DNA of 64,000 bases from Pantoea agglomerans (GCF_021397715.1 NZ_CP090207.1:1674001-1738000), one strand, 5' to 3'. Shown: positions 53,981 to 62,766, numbered from the stretch's first letter. The notes: generated by a model not told the origin, from the letters alone. Numbers and translations: made by a program.

Positions 53981-54004
53981 AACCCGTCGCCTGACGGGTT
54001 TTTT
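53981..54004 (+). terminator. Intrinsic terminator after the Arc-like gene
   Basis: AACCCGTC (53981-53988) and GACGGGTT (53993-54000) pair around GCCT, followed by a T-run from 53999 to 54004 and TTTT further on. It sits between convergent genes. Confidence 0.9.
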
Positions 54005-54007
54005 GTT

Positions 54008-55615
54008 TTATTGCGTCAGATCACCGTGACGGAACTGCTGCACCGTCTGTGCCAGCCGGCTGGCCTGCTGGTGCAGCGCATCTGCCGCGCTGCGCTGCTG
54101 CGCACTCAATCCTTCATTGGTCTGTAATTGTTCATTCAGCGCCAGCACCTCGGCGGCAATATGCGATACCCGCGCGCTTTGCGCGCTGGCGTTGTGTTGC
54201 AGCTCATTTAGCCGGGTGACGACCGCGCTGACCGCCTCGCCAATCTGCCCGAACAGCGCTTCCAGCGACTTCACTTTGCTGAATCCGCTATCCACATGCT
54301 GTCGGGTATGCTGGATCAACTGGTCAATCTGGCGGGTCGAATCACCGCTTTTATTCGACAGCAGTCCAATTTCCTTCGCCACCACGGAGAAGCTGCGGCC
54401 ATAGACACCCGCATGGGCCGATTCTATGGCGGCGTTCAGCGCCAGCAGCCGCGTTTGCAGCGACAGGCTATCCAGCAAATCGACAATTCCGGCAATATCG
54501 CCCGACGCCTGCACGATCTGCCGCATCTGACTTTCCATCTGATCGACCTGACCGGCGCACTGCTGCATCAGACGATCGGCGGATTGCGCCTGATCGGTAG
54601 CCTGCAGTGAAAAACGGGTGCTGTTTTCCACCTCTTCCGAGACCCGATGCAGACGCTGTGACAGATGACTGAAGCTGGCATTTTGTGCCTGGTGCTGCTC
54701 ACGGGCCTGCTGATTATAGTGCTGCATCTCGCCAGCCGCCGAGGTCACGCTGGCCGCCACCCGATCAATTTCATGAATGATGTGGTGCAGACCCAGGCGC
54801 ATCTCATCCATAGCGTGAAACAGCTGCTGCGTCTCACGCGACTGCCGCCGGGCTGGCGCGTCAGAGACCCTTAAATCGCCGGTGGCGATAGCCTGGAGCT
54901 GACGGCTGGCCTGCTGCAGCGGCGTAATGACGCCCCGCACCAGCAAGGCTCCGCCCGCGATCAGCAGCCCGAACAGTAGCCCGGTCACCAGCAGTGAGGC
55001 ATTACGGGTTTCAGTTAAGGTTGAGAGTGAACGGTGATTGACGGCCGCCAGCTGGCGGTTCGCCTCGCTGATCGCCTGGAACCAGGCATCGTTAAACTGC
55101 TGTTGATAGGCCTGCATCGGCACCATAAAAAAGGCGTCGATCTGGCTGGCGGCCAGGCCTTTTAGCTGCTCGTCCAGCCCCTGCGTTAACAGGGTGAAGC
55201 TCTGTTGCAGCGCACTCTGCGGGGCCGCCTGATAGCGGCTGAACAGCTGTTCGGCCTCGCGCAGCGAAGCGTTCGCGCTCTCCGCCAGGCTTTTCCAGCT
55301 GTCGACCGAGCCGCTCTGCTGATCCTGCATCAGATAGATGCCGGCGCGGTGGCTGTTATCGCTGGCGGTGAGCAGTTCGATACGGGCGCGATCCAGCAGC
55401 GCCAGTCGCTCACGCAGGGCCTGCGAGTGCGTCAGGTTGACCTGCGCCTGGCTGACCTGGGCCGTCAGCAGCAGGATGCCGGCCGATTGCAACAGGCAGA
55501 ACAGCGCCACAAACAGGATGAATTGGCCGCGCAGGCTGGTAAGCCAGCCAGGCAGACGAGGGGAAAACCGGCGTTTAGCGCCGCTGAGCGGCAGCAGAGT
55601 AAGCAGTGACATCAC
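54008..55615 (-). CDS. Methyl-accepting chemotaxis protein, atypical signalling tip
   Basis: A 535-residue chemoreceptor. The first helix is near residues 30-52, a roughly 150-residue four-helix periplasmic domain follows, the second helix is near 205-225, and HAMP is near 225-280. The cytoplasmic hairpin reads LLDSLSLQTRLLALNAAIESAHAG, then YGRSFSVVAKEIGLLSNKSGDSTRQI. Compared with the canonical form ([26 protein letters not shown]) it is diverged around the tip. There is no C-terminal NWETF peptide. The protein is therefore membrane bound but may couple to kinase or adaptation enzymes differently. Ligand unknown. Confidence 0.88.
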   Translation of the reverse strand: MMSLLTLLPLSGAKRRFSPRLPGWLTSLRGQFILFVALFCLLQSAGILLLTAQVSQAQVNLTHSQALRERLALLDRARIELLTASDNSHRAGIYLMQDQQSGSVDSWKSLAESANASLREAEQLFSRYQAAPQSALQQSFTLLTQGLDEQLKGLAASQIDAFFMVPMQAYQQQFNDAWFQAISEANRQLAAVNHRSLSTLTETRNASLLVTGLLFGLLIAGGALLVRGVITPLQQASRQLQAIATGDLRVSDAPARRQSRETQQLFHAMDEMRLGLHHIIHEIDRVAASVTSAAGEMQHYNQQAREQHQAQNASFSHLSQRLHRVSEEVENSTRFSLQATDQAQSADRLMQQCAGQVDQMESQMRQIVQASGDIAGIVDLLDSLSLQTRLLALNAAIESAHAGVYGRSFSVVAKEIGLLSNKSGDSTRQIDQLIQHTRQHVDSGFSKVKSLEALFGQIGEAVSAVVTRLNELQHNASAQSARVSHIAAEVLALNEQLQTNEGLSAQQRSAADALHQQASRLAQTVQQFRHGDLTQ

Positions 55616-55730
55616 GCAACCCGAAAAAAGAAAAACGGCAGTATCAAGGGCTTGCGTGACATCTTTGTGACAATCCCGCCTGATCGCGGGAGAACAGCAG
55701 AATCGTTTTTCTTAACCTAAACCGCGTAGC

Positions 55731-57113
55731 TTAATCCGCGCGTAACTGACGAATATGGGGCAGCAGCAGCTGAGCGACCGCGGCAAAAACCGGTACCACC
55801 ACCGAGTTACCGAACTGCTTATAGGCTTGCGTATCCGATACCGGAATGCGGAACGGCTCACTGCCCGGCACGTCGAAGCCCATCAGGCGGGCGCACTCGC
55901 GCGGGGAGAGACGGCGCGGACGGCGTGCCATATTGGCCGCATTGTGAAACTCCGCTTCGCCCAGCGCGCTGTCCCAGCCGCGATCGATCAGGATCTCCGA
56001 TCCATCCTTGTAGTAACGCGCCGAAAGGGTTCGCACGCAGCACGCCGGATTACGCGGATCGTTCAGCCCGAATCCAAAGCCGTTGCCTTTGGCTTTGTGT
56101 TTTTTGGCGTACTGGTAGAGATAGCGCCACAGCACCGGTGACAGAATATATTTATCATCCGGCTGCTGCTCCAGCAGGCTTTGCAGGCTCGGCACCACCG
56201 GCGGGAAAAACTTTTTGATATCGCGCAGAGTAAAATCCTGACAGCCTTTAATGTCACGGCGAATGCCGACCAGCACAATGCGTTCGCGATGCTGCGGCAG
56301 AAAATGACGGGCATCGATCACTTTCGCATCCGGGCTGCTGGCGGCGGCATCGGCCACTTCATAGCCCAGCTCATCCAGCGTCTCCATAATGATGGCGAAG
56401 GTCCGGCCCTTATCGTGGCTCTTGAGGTTCTTCACATTTTCCAGCACGAAGAACGGCGGCTTTTTCGCCGCCAGAATGCGGGCCACATCGAAAAATAAGG
56501 TGCCCTGAACCTGACATTCAAAGCCGTGGGCGCGGCCTAAGGCATTTTTCTTACTGACGCCCGCCAGCGAAAACGGCTGACAGGGAAAGCCCGCCAGCAG
56601 AACCTGATGGTCGGGGATCGCCGCATCAATGGCGCGATAGATATCCGCGTCATCGCTCAAGCCTTCCGGCTGCGTCACCTGGCGAATATCGGTGTTAAAG
56701 TGATGCTCCAGCGGATCGCTGTAGTGATTGGCCTTGTAGGTGCGGACCGCTTCCTTGTTCCACTCGCTGGTAAAGACGCATTTGCCGCCGATGGCGTCAA
56801 AGCCTTTACGAATGCCGCCAATGCCCGCGAACAGATCGATAAAGCGAAACTCAGGCGCATCATAATGGGCTGGCCGGCTGGGCAGCAGCGCCTGCAACAG
56901 TGCCAGCTCTGCATCACACAGCGGCGGCAGCGCGCTTTTGCCCTGGCGTACCCGGTTGAGCAGGGCAGGTGTCCAGCTGAGAAAACCGGCCTGTTGCAAA
57001 CGGGTGGTGATATCCCGGACCGAATAGATGGAGAGCACTTGCTGTAACAGTTGAGACGCCTCAGAAGAGGAAAGGGCAGCGGAGTGTGGTTCAGCGATGG
57101 CGGCGGGGTGCAT
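55731..57113 (-). CDS. dcm: DNA (cytosine-5-)-methyltransferase Dcm
   Basis: A 460-residue C5-cytosine methyltransferase. [15 protein letters not shown] (residues 91-105) is motif [12 protein letters not shown] (motif IV) has catalytic Cys178, and FVLENVKNL carries the ENV motif [11 protein letters not shown] (motif VIII) and [11 protein letters not shown] (motif X) follow. The N-terminal 85-residue extension is as in E. coli Dcm, which methylates the inner C of CCWGG. vsr is adjacent but divergent, in contrast to the overlapping same-strand dcm-vsr pair of E. coli. Confidence 0.96.
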   Translation of the reverse strand: MHPAAIAEPHSAALSSSEASQLLQQVLSIYSVRDITTRLQQAGFLSWTPALLNRVRQGKSALPPLCDAELALLQALLPSRPAHYDAPEFRFIDLFAGIGGIRKGFDAIGGKCVFTSEWNKEAVRTYKANHYSDPLEHHFNTDIRQVTQPEGLSDDADIYRAIDAAIPDHQVLLAGFPCQPFSLAGVSKKNALGRAHGFECQVQGTLFFDVARILAAKKPPFFVLENVKNLKSHDKGRTFAIIMETLDELGYEVADAAASSPDAKVIDARHFLPQHRERIVLVGIRRDIKGCQDFTLRDIKKFFPPVVPSLQSLLEQQPDDKYILSPVLWRYLYQYAKKHKAKGNGFGFGLNDPRNPACCVRTLSARYYKDGSEILIDRGWDSALGEAEFHNAANMARRPRRLSPRECARLMGFDVPGSEPFRIPVSDTQAYKQFGNSVVVPVFAAVAQLLLPHIRQLRAD

Positions 57114-57302
57114 GCGTTTTTCCTTAACAGTGAGGCGCCTATGCTATCACTCCTGGCGCAGCGAGGAAATTGGCGGCGTGTGCCGCTATGCAGATTGCGC
57201 GGCAGCCAGATTTTTACCGCAACAATCTGATAGCGCCGCTTCGCGGCTTTCGCTTTTCGTGGCGCAGGCTAAAGTTGAAGGACCAGCAAAAAAGGAGAGT
57301 TT

Positions 57303-57779
57303 ATGGCTGACGTTCACTCCAGCGAAATACGCAGCAAAAATATGCGTGCCATTCGCGCACAGGATACTGCTATTGAGCAGCGTGTGGCGCTGTTGCTGAA
57401 GGATCGCGGATTCAGCTATCGGGTACAGGATAAGAATCTGCCGGGACGGCCCGACTTCGTGCTGCTGGAGCAGCAGGCGATCATTTTTGTTCATGGCTGC
57501 TTCTGGCATCGGCATCACTGCTATCTTTTTAAGCTGCCTGCCACCCGTACCGAATTCTGGACCGGCAAGATCAACAGTAATGTCGAACGCGATCGGCGGT
57601 ATGTCCGTCAGCTACAGGAGAGCGGCTGGAAGGTGCTGATCATCTGGGAATGCGCGCTGCGTGGGAAATTCCGGCTGGCGGATGACGATCTGCTGGAGCG
57701 GCTGGAAGAGTGGCTGCTGGCAATGGCGCAGAGCGCCGAGATTGACCACCAGGGCATTCATCATTATCACGCAGAGTGA
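57303..57779 (+). CDS. vsr: Very short patch repair endonuclease Vsr
   Basis: A 158-residue Vsr nuclease. Catalytic Asp51 (GRPDFVLL) and His69 (VHGCFWHRHHC) are at the E. coli positions, and the zinc ligands Cys66, His71 and Cys73 surround them. Vsr nicks the T of T:G mismatches formed by deamination at Dcm sites. AAAGGAG precedes ATG 57303. It diverges from dcm across 189 bases. The C-terminus is slightly longer than in E. coli (156). Confidence 0.96.
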   Translation: MADVHSSEIRSKNMRAIRAQDTAIEQRVALLLKDRGFSYRVQDKNLPGRPDFVLLEQQAIIFVHGCFWHRHHCYLFKLPATRTEFWTGKINSNVERDRRYVRQLQESGWKVLIIWECALRGKFRLADDDLLERLEEWLLAMAQSAEIDHQGIHHYHAE

Positions 57780-57841
57780 ACCTTGCTAATCAGCAACATA
57801 ATTGGTTAGATCTGCGCTTTCTCCGTGGCCAGGAGCCTGAC

Positions 57842-58117
57842 ATGAGCAGCATTAAACTGACGGTAAAACGCCTTTACCAGCTTCGCGACGAGCGGATGGT
57901 GAATACCAAAGCGACCGCGCGCGTCTATCAGGGCGACAGGCTGATCGCCACGGAAGAGATTACCGGCATGACCGAAAGCCCGGTCAGTAAGTATTTGCAC
58001 GCTGAAGGGACGGCAGGCGAAGCGGTACGGGTGGAGTGGGATTGTGAGGGCATCGCCGAGATGACAGTCACGGAGATCGAGCGCTGCCCATGTTGTCAAC
58101 ATAACGAACCAGACTAA
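57842..58117 (+). CDS. Protein of unknown function (91 aa) with C-terminal CxC-type cysteines
   Basis: A 91-residue protein from ATG 57842, behind CCAGGAG. It is beta-rich ([38 protein letters not shown]). It ends with [12 protein letters not shown], three cysteines and a histidine that might bind metal. It sits between vsr and yedI on the same strand with short gaps (62 and 10 bases), so they are probably in one transcript. I do not recognise the family. Confidence 0.75.
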   Translation: MSSIKLTVKRLYQLRDERMVNTKATARVYQGDRLIATEEITGMTESPVSKYLHAEGTAGEAVRVEWDCEGIAEMTVTEIERCPCCQHNEPD

Positions 58118-58127
58118 GGATACGATT

Positions 58128-59039
58128 TTGGCGGGAACCAGCTTACTGACTTTACTTGATGATATTGCAACACTTCTGGACGATATTTCCGTCATGGGAA
58201 AATTGGCGGCGAAAAAGACCGCTGGTGTACTGGGTGACGATCTGTCGCTGAATGCCCAGCAGGTGACCGGCGTGAAAGCCAACCGGGAGCTGCCGGTGGT
58301 GTGGGGCGTCGCCAAAGGGTCATTTCTGAATAAACTGATCCTGGTGCCGCTGGCGCTGATTATCTCCGCCTTCGCCCCGTGGCTGATTACGCCGCTGCTG
58401 ATGATCGGGGGGGCCTATCTCTGCTACGAAGGGGTAGAGAAGGTGATGCACAGCCTGCAAAACGACAAGCAGCATAAATCGCCGGAAGCGCGCCAGCAGC
58501 GTCTCGATGCGCTGGCAAACCAGGATGCCGCCGAGTTTGAAAAGAAGAAAATCAAAGGCGCGGTGCGCACCGATTTTATTCTGTCGGCGGAGATTGTGGC
58601 GATCACGCTGGGCATCGTGTCGGAGTCGCCGCTGCTGAACCAGGTGATTATTCTGGCGGGTATTGCGATTCTGGTCACCGTGGGTGTTTATGGCATCGTG
58701 GCGGCGATTGTCAAAATTGACGATCTGGGCTTCTGGCTGCGGGAGAAATCGTCGCGCGTCGCCCAGGGCATCGGCAGCGTCCTGCTGGCGGCAGCGCCGT
58801 GGCTGATGAAGATTCTGTCGGTGGTGGGCACCATTGCCATGTTCCTGGTGGGCGGCGGCATTGTGGTACACGGCATCGCGCCACTGCATCATCTGATTGA
58901 GGAAGCCAGCAGCGGATTCAGCGGCTGGATCGCCACGCTGCTGAGCAACGGCGCCAATCTGGTGCTCGGATTTATCATTGGGTCGATCGTGCTGTTAGTG
59001 GTGAACCTTATTGCCAAACTGCGCGGGAAATCGGTATAA
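58128..59039 (+). CDS. yedI: DUF808 family inner-membrane protein YedI
   Basis: A 303-residue membrane protein. Start codon TTG 58128 gives [47 protein letters not shown], the DUF808 hallmark. Six or so hydrophobic segments follow, with a charged cytoplasmic loop near residues 110-145. Function unknown. Location beside vsr and yodC is conserved with E. coli. Confidence 0.92.
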   Translation: MAGTSLLTLLDDIATLLDDISVMGKLAAKKTAGVLGDDLSLNAQQVTGVKANRELPVVWGVAKGSFLNKLILVPLALIISAFAPWLITPLLMIGGAYLCYEGVEKVMHSLQNDKQHKSPEARQQRLDALANQDAAEFEKKKIKGAVRTDFILSAEIVAITLGIVSESPLLNQVIILAGIAILVTVGVYGIVAAIVKIDDLGFWLREKSSRVAQGIGSVLLAAAPWLMKILSVVGTIAMFLVGGGIVVHGIAPLHHLIEEASSGFSGWIATLLSNGANLVLGFIIGSIVLLVVNLIAKLRGKSV

Positions 59040-59071
59040 AGCGCACTGTTATTACGGTCAGGAGAATGATG

Positions 59072-59203
59072 ATGAACGACGACATGTTTGAATTTGATAT
59101 CGACGCGCAACTTGAGCAGGCGGAAGCGAAAGCAGAGAAAAAGGCCAGCGAAGTGCCGGATGATCTGAGCGACGAAGCGGATTGCGAAGGCTGCAAAATC
59201 TGA
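59072..59203 (+). CDS. Small acidic protein (43 aa) with CEGC motif
   Basis: A 43-residue protein: MNDDMFEFDIDAQLEQAEAKAEKKASEV..., ending in DCEGCKI. GGAG at 59061-59064 is seven bases before ATG 59072; two ATG codons just upstream are alternatives. It is acidic, with a short helix and a terminal CxxC that could bind metal or form a disulfide. It is followed by a 12-bp terminator stem, so it looks like the last gene of the yedI transcript. Confidence 0.6.
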   Translation: MNDDMFEFDIDAQLEQAEAKAEKKASEVPDDLSDEADCEGCKI

Positions 59204-59224
59204 CTTCAGCCTGAACGTCTCTTC

Positions 59225-59256
59225 AAAGCGGATAATATTTATTATCCGCTTTTTTT
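59225..59256 (+). terminator. Intrinsic terminator of the vsr-yedI unit
   Basis: AAAGCGGATAAT (59225-59236) pairs perfectly with ATTATCCGCTTT (59241-59252) around ATTT, followed by further T residues. Confidence 0.92.
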
Positions 59257-59380
59257 ATTTTCAACATATCCAACTGCTTAATTCTGAATTTGCCGCTTAT
59301 TTGTGTGCCTTAACAGGCAGGAACCCTTTTCGGCTGCTATAAAGAAAATAATCACACAAGGTCAATGAGGAGGGCGCAAC

Positions 59381-59560
59381 ATGGTTTTTGCAATCAGTGA
59401 AGAAGTTCAGCACAAAGAAGATGGTCAGACGATGGTGGTCACCGGCTATGCCAGTGGCATGGTGGAGTGTCGCTGGTACGATGGTTATGCGGTGCGTCGC
59501 GAAGCGTTTCGCAGCGATGAGCTGAGCGCGCGCTCTTCCCCGCAGCAGCTGGCCAGCTAA
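59381..59560 (+). CDS. yodC: YodC family (DUF2158) small protein
   Basis: A 59-residue protein: MVFAISEEVQHKEDGQTMVVTGYASG, then MVECRWYDGYAVRREAFRSDEL. The pattern DGxxMxVTGY...xCxWxDGxxxxxExFxxxEL matches E. coli YodC and other DUF2158 proteins (small beta-barrel fold, function unknown). GAGGAGG lies before ATG. The position between yedI and yedP is that of E. coli yodC. Confidence 0.85.
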   Translation: MVFAISEEVQHKEDGQTMVVTGYASGMVECRWYDGYAVRREAFRSDELSARSSPQQLAS

Positions 59561-59669
59561 ATGGCCTGGCAGCAGGCCTGCAGGTACCGATACCTGACAG
59601 GCCCGGCTTTGCCATCCTCTTTCGCCTGACTCAACGCTATCCGGCACGCTCCCTGTGCCGCTGCTCGCC

Positions 59670-60890
59670 TCAGACGTTGCCGTCGTTGTCCTCTTCCACC
59701 GCCTGATAAATACGCTGAAGAATGTCCGGAAACGCTGACTGCACGCGGCTCCAGCTCGGGATAAACGGCTTATCATTAGGACGTTCAATAAACGCCTGTC
59801 CCGCTTCGAGAATCGACTGAGTAAACATTTCCACCGCCGCCTCTTCAACGTGCTGGTCGAACTTCAGGCCATTCATCGCGGCTTCATGGTTGTAGATCTC
59901 CATCATATCCAGCGCATTGCGATAGTAGGTGGCTTTGAGCACCCGGAACGAATCGCTGGTCAGCGGCACGCCCATCGTCGCCAGCTTGCGCATCAGTGAC
60001 TGCACAATGTCGCTGCTCATGCGCTTCAGCCCGCCGGTACCATCATCTTCCGCCAGCGGCTGATGTTTATGGTCATAGTTATCCGCGATCTCCACCTGAC
60101 AGGATTGACGGGTGGTGTAGTTACGATAGATCTCCGACAGCACACCAATCTCCAGACCCCAGTCGCCGGGAATTTTTATCCCGTTCAGTACATGGGTACG
60201 CATCGCGAACTCACCCGAGAGCGGATAGCGGAAGCTGGAGAGATAATCGAGATATTCTGAATGACCATAGACCTTCTGCAGCGAACGCAGCAGCGGACCG
60301 ACCAGCAGACGACCGACGCGGCCATTCAGCTTGCCATCCGCAACGCGGGCGTAAAAGCCTTTACAAAATTCGTACTGGAACGCCGGGTTCGCCAGCGGAT
60401 AGAGTAGCCGCGCCAGCATACCGCGCTCATAGGTGACGATATCGCAGTCATGCAGTGCGACGCAGCTGGTGCGGTCAGAGGCGAGCGTATAGCCGGTACA
60501 GAACCAGACGTTGCGCCCTTTGCCCGGATGAGTGGGCGATAAACCCTCTTTATCCAGTTCGGCGTCGATCGCCTTCAGGCGTGGGCCATCATTCCACAAA
60601 ATGCGATGCCGCTGTGGCAGGCGCGAGAAGAACTCGCGGGCAAACAGAAACTGATCGCGGTCAGCGCGATCCAGCCCAATCACAATCTCATCGAGATAAG
60701 GCACTTTAGCCAGTTCATCGACAATTTTTGTCAGCGCCGGCCCTTCTAATTCTGAAAACAGCGACGGCAGGATCAGTCCCATTTTCCGTTTGCGGGCAAA
60801 TCGCACCATCTCTTTTTCCAGCGATTCCACGCTGCGGTGGGTGAGATTATGAAAATTGGTGATTACGCCATTCTGATAGAAGTCACTCAT
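59670..60890 (-). CDS. gpgS: Glucosyl-3-phosphoglycerate synthase-like glycosyltransferase
   Basis: A 406-residue GT-A glycosyltransferase of the GT81/GpgS type. GLILPSLFSELEGPAL (residues 38-53) and EIVIGLDRADRDQF bind the nucleotide sugar. The DxD motif is ALHDCDIVTYE (Asp148-Asp150), and GDWGLEIGVLSEIYRN is the acceptor region. GpgS makes glucosyl-3-phosphoglycerate from NDP-glucose and 3-phosphoglycerate. The gene lies 30 bases after yedP, a mannosyl-3-phosphoglycerate-phosphatase homologue, so the pair should yield the osmolyte glucosylglycerate (or mannosylglycerate). E. coli K-12 has only yedP. Confidence 0.82.
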   Translation of the reverse strand: MSDFYQNGVITNFHNLTHRSVESLEKEMVRFARKRKMGLILPSLFSELEGPALTKIVDELAKVPYLDEIVIGLDRADRDQFLFAREFFSRLPQRHRILWNDGPRLKAIDAELDKEGLSPTHPGKGRNVWFCTGYTLASDRTSCVALHDCDIVTYERGMLARLLYPLANPAFQYEFCKGFYARVADGKLNGRVGRLLVGPLLRSLQKVYGHSEYLDYLSSFRYPLSGEFAMRTHVLNGIKIPGDWGLEIGVLSEIYRNYTTRQSCQVEIADNYDHKHQPLAEDDGTGGLKRMSSDIVQSLMRKLATMGVPLTSDSFRVLKATYYRNALDMMEIYNHEAAMNGLKFDQHVEEAAVEMFTQSILEAGQAFIERPNDKPFIPSWSRVQSAFPDILQRIYQAVEEDNDGNV

Positions 60891-60920
60891 CGCACCATCC
60901 TTTTAATGCCCGTGGGCAGC

Positions 60921-61709
60921 TCACTGAGGTTGAGTCAAAAAATAGTCCAGCCCTTCACGCCAGCCTTCAGGGCCATAGTGCGCCGTATGATAGACCTGCT
61001 GCTGATCGGTCCGGCTGAGGGTGACCGGTGTTTTACTGTAGCCTTTAATCACAACGGCATAATCGACGGCGTCGAGCATCGGCGCGTCGTTAGGGCCATC
61101 TCCTAATCCGATGGTGGTGCGTCCTCCAGCGGGCTGCTGCGCCAGTAGCCAGCGTACGGCTTCCCCTTTGCCGCTGCCTGCCGGCATCACATGCCAGAAG
61201 CGTCCGCCCTGTGCCAGCATCAGCCCATCCGCGTTCAGCGCCTGACGAAAATGATCAAACGCCTCGTCACTGTCACGCCACACCACGACTTCCGAGGCGT
61301 CACGCTGCCGCGCCAGGGCGGCCTCCGACTCCGTCAGCCCGGTCATCGATGAGACCTCCGGATCGGAAAAATCGTGGAAGCCGGTAAACCGGAAGGTGGT
61401 CTGCAGTTCAGCCAGCCGGGCGCACAGGGCGTCGTAGGTCAGGGTAGTGTCGGGCAGACGGGTCCGCTGCCCATTCATGTCAACCACCGCGCCGTTTTCC
61501 GCAATAAAGGGCGCGCCGGCAATCCCGAGCCGTTTCTGCAACGGGATAATTTCGGCGGCTGTTTTGCTGGAGCAGATCACCAGCGGGATCGCCCGCTGTT
61601 TCAGGGTAGTCAGCCACTCGGTGGCGGCGTCCCAGCGATAGCTGTGGTGGTCGAGCAGCGATCCATCGAGATCGGTAATTATCATTAACGGCTGTTGAAG
61701 ATCGGGCAT
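60921..61709 (-). CDS. yedP: Mannosyl/glucosyl-3-phosphoglycerate phosphatase-like YedP (HAD)
   Basis: A 262-residue HAD phosphatase with a C2B cap. The nucleophile is IITDLDGSLLD (Asp13, Asp15), followed by VICSSKTAAEI (motif II), a Lys in the cap-end region (KGEAVRWLL) and TIGLGDGPNDAPML (motif IV). It is close to E. coli YedP. The role is removing phosphate from hexosyl-3-phosphoglycerate. It is the first gene of the yedP-gpgS unit. Confidence 0.92.
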   Translation of the reverse strand: MPDLQQPLMIITDLDGSLLDHHSYRWDAATEWLTTLKQRAIPLVICSSKTAAEIIPLQKRLGIAGAPFIAENGAVVDMNGQRTRLPDTTLTYDALCARLAELQTTFRFTGFHDFSDPEVSSMTGLTESEAALARQRDASEVVVWRDSDEAFDHFRQALNADGLMLAQGGRFWHVMPAGSGKGEAVRWLLAQQPAGGRTTIGLGDGPNDAPMLDAVDYAVVIKGYSKTPVTLSRTDQQQVYHTAHYGPEGWREGLDYFLTQPQ

Positions 61710-61983
61710 CTGTCAGCTCCTGTCAGCACGGCTAAAGCGGCGATTTTTCAATATTATAGTTGAATATGGCTCACACTTTTTTTTGCAGCGCACGCCGTGA
61801 AAATCCAGGATAAATCTTAAATCGAAACGTTACGGATGCTGGCGATGCGTGAAGTGTGCAGGCGCTAAGTCGCTGTCTGCTACGGTGTTTTCGGTAACAT
61901 GCACGCTGATTCTGGCCGCCAGGTTGCAGAAATGTGCATATCAGATACTTGTCTTAACGAAGGGAAGGCGTAGTCTGCAGAGG

Positions 61984-62049
61984 TGTTAAGAATTCCCTGG
62001 TGTAACGAATTGAAATTTTTACCCGGCCATCCCGCCGGGTATTTTTTTT
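61984..62049 (+). ncRNA. dsrA: DsrA small RNA, shortened
   Basis: CCTGGTGTAACGAATT (61996-62011) is identical to a 16-base stretch of E. coli DsrA that includes rpoS-pairing bases. It is followed by AAATTTTT and a perfect terminator: ACCCGGC (62021-62027) with GCCGGGT (62034-62040), then eight T residues. Gene order dsrB-yodD-dsrA-yedP equals E. coli. The middle stem-loop of the 87-base E. coli RNA, including the hns-pairing region, is missing here. The transcript is about 66 bases; the 5' end is inferred from TTGTCT (61949) and TAGTCT (61971). Confidence 0.75.
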
Positions 62050-62059
62050 GAAATCGATT

Positions 62060-62293
62060 TCAGCGATGGACTTCACAGGAGCGGCAGTCGCCGATCTCCA
62101 TTTCAAAGGTATCCGCCAGTTCGGTACCCCGATGCAACAGCCGCGGTTCCACCTTCAGTTCGGGCTGAGGCCCGTGCGCCATCGATTCCTGCATTTCGCC
62201 CGCGTTCCCGGCCTGAATCGCCTCCAGTAAACGGTCCACATCCAGTGTCATGGCGGAATGCTGCGTCCCGATAATCTGTTTTTCATCGCTCAT
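62060..62293 (-). CDS. yodD: YodD family stress-linked small protein
   Basis: A 77-residue protein. TLDVDRLLEAIQAGNAGEMQES and ELADTFEMEIGDCRSCEVHR align with E. coli YodD (VDVDALLAAI..., ELAEAFELDIHDFSVSEVNR). In E. coli it is induced by peroxide and acid stress; molecular function unknown. It is convergent with dsrA, whose terminator ends 11 bases away. GGGAGTCAGAA precedes ATG. Confidence 0.8.
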   Translation of the reverse strand: MSDEKQIIGTQHSAMTLDVDRLLEAIQAGNAGEMQESMAHGPQPELKVEPRLLHRGTELADTFEMEIGDCRSCEVHR

Positions 62294-62367
62294 TTTCTGA
62301 CTCCCGGCAGCGGGCAGAGTAGTAAGTATAGTGGCTGGCGGAGAAAGGGGCGTGAGGCGATCGCAGC

Positions 62368-62392
62368 AAAAAAAAGCCCGCGCTGCGCGGGC
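62368..62392 (-). terminator. Orphan intrinsic terminator on the minus strand
   Basis: On the minus strand GCCCGCG-CAG-CGCGGGC (62376-62392) is followed by eight T residues (62368-62375). No minus-strand gene lies upstream before the yqaE-like gene at 62608, which points to a short unannotated transcript (62393 to about 62500). Confidence 0.8.
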
Positions 62393-62607
62393 AAAATCCT
62401 TGTTACTTTTAGGTTGACTGCGCCTATGGGGTTGGAGCAGTGAGGAGAAGTGTAAAGGGGAGGCGCGTCAGAAGTCTTGCGGTGAAATGTTAAGGAATTG
62501 AAAAAACGCACGCTTACTCAGATTTACCTGACTTTTCGCTCATTAACAGCAGAATCAGCTATAGTTGCTGGCAAAGCTGATTTTTATCAATACCTAAAGG
62601 AATGGTT

Positions 62608-62766
62608 ATGGACATCTTGAGAATTATTATCGCTATCCTGCTGCCGCCGCTGGGCGTCTTTATGCAGGTCGGTTTCGGTGGTGCCTTCTGGCTGAACATC
62701 CTGCTGACATTGTGCGGCTACATTCCCGGGATTGTGCACGCCGTCTGGGTGATTGCCCGTCGCTAA
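62608..62766 (+). CDS. yqaE: YqaE/Pmp3-family membrane peptide
   Basis: A 52-residue proteolipid-like peptide: MDILRIIIAILLPPLGVFMQ, then a second hydrophobic helix (FWLNILLTLCGYIPGIVHAVWVI) and ARR. LLPPLGVF and CGYIPGIxHAxW are the Pmp3/UPF0057 signature. These peptides are stress inducible and affect membrane potential. AAAGGAATGGTT precedes ATG 62608. TATAGT near 62560 may be its -10 element. It may be a paralogue of the E. coli yqaE gene rather than its strict orthologue. Confidence 0.88.
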   Translation: MDILRIIIAILLPPLGVFMQVGFGGAFWLNILLTLCGYIPGIVHAVWVIARR

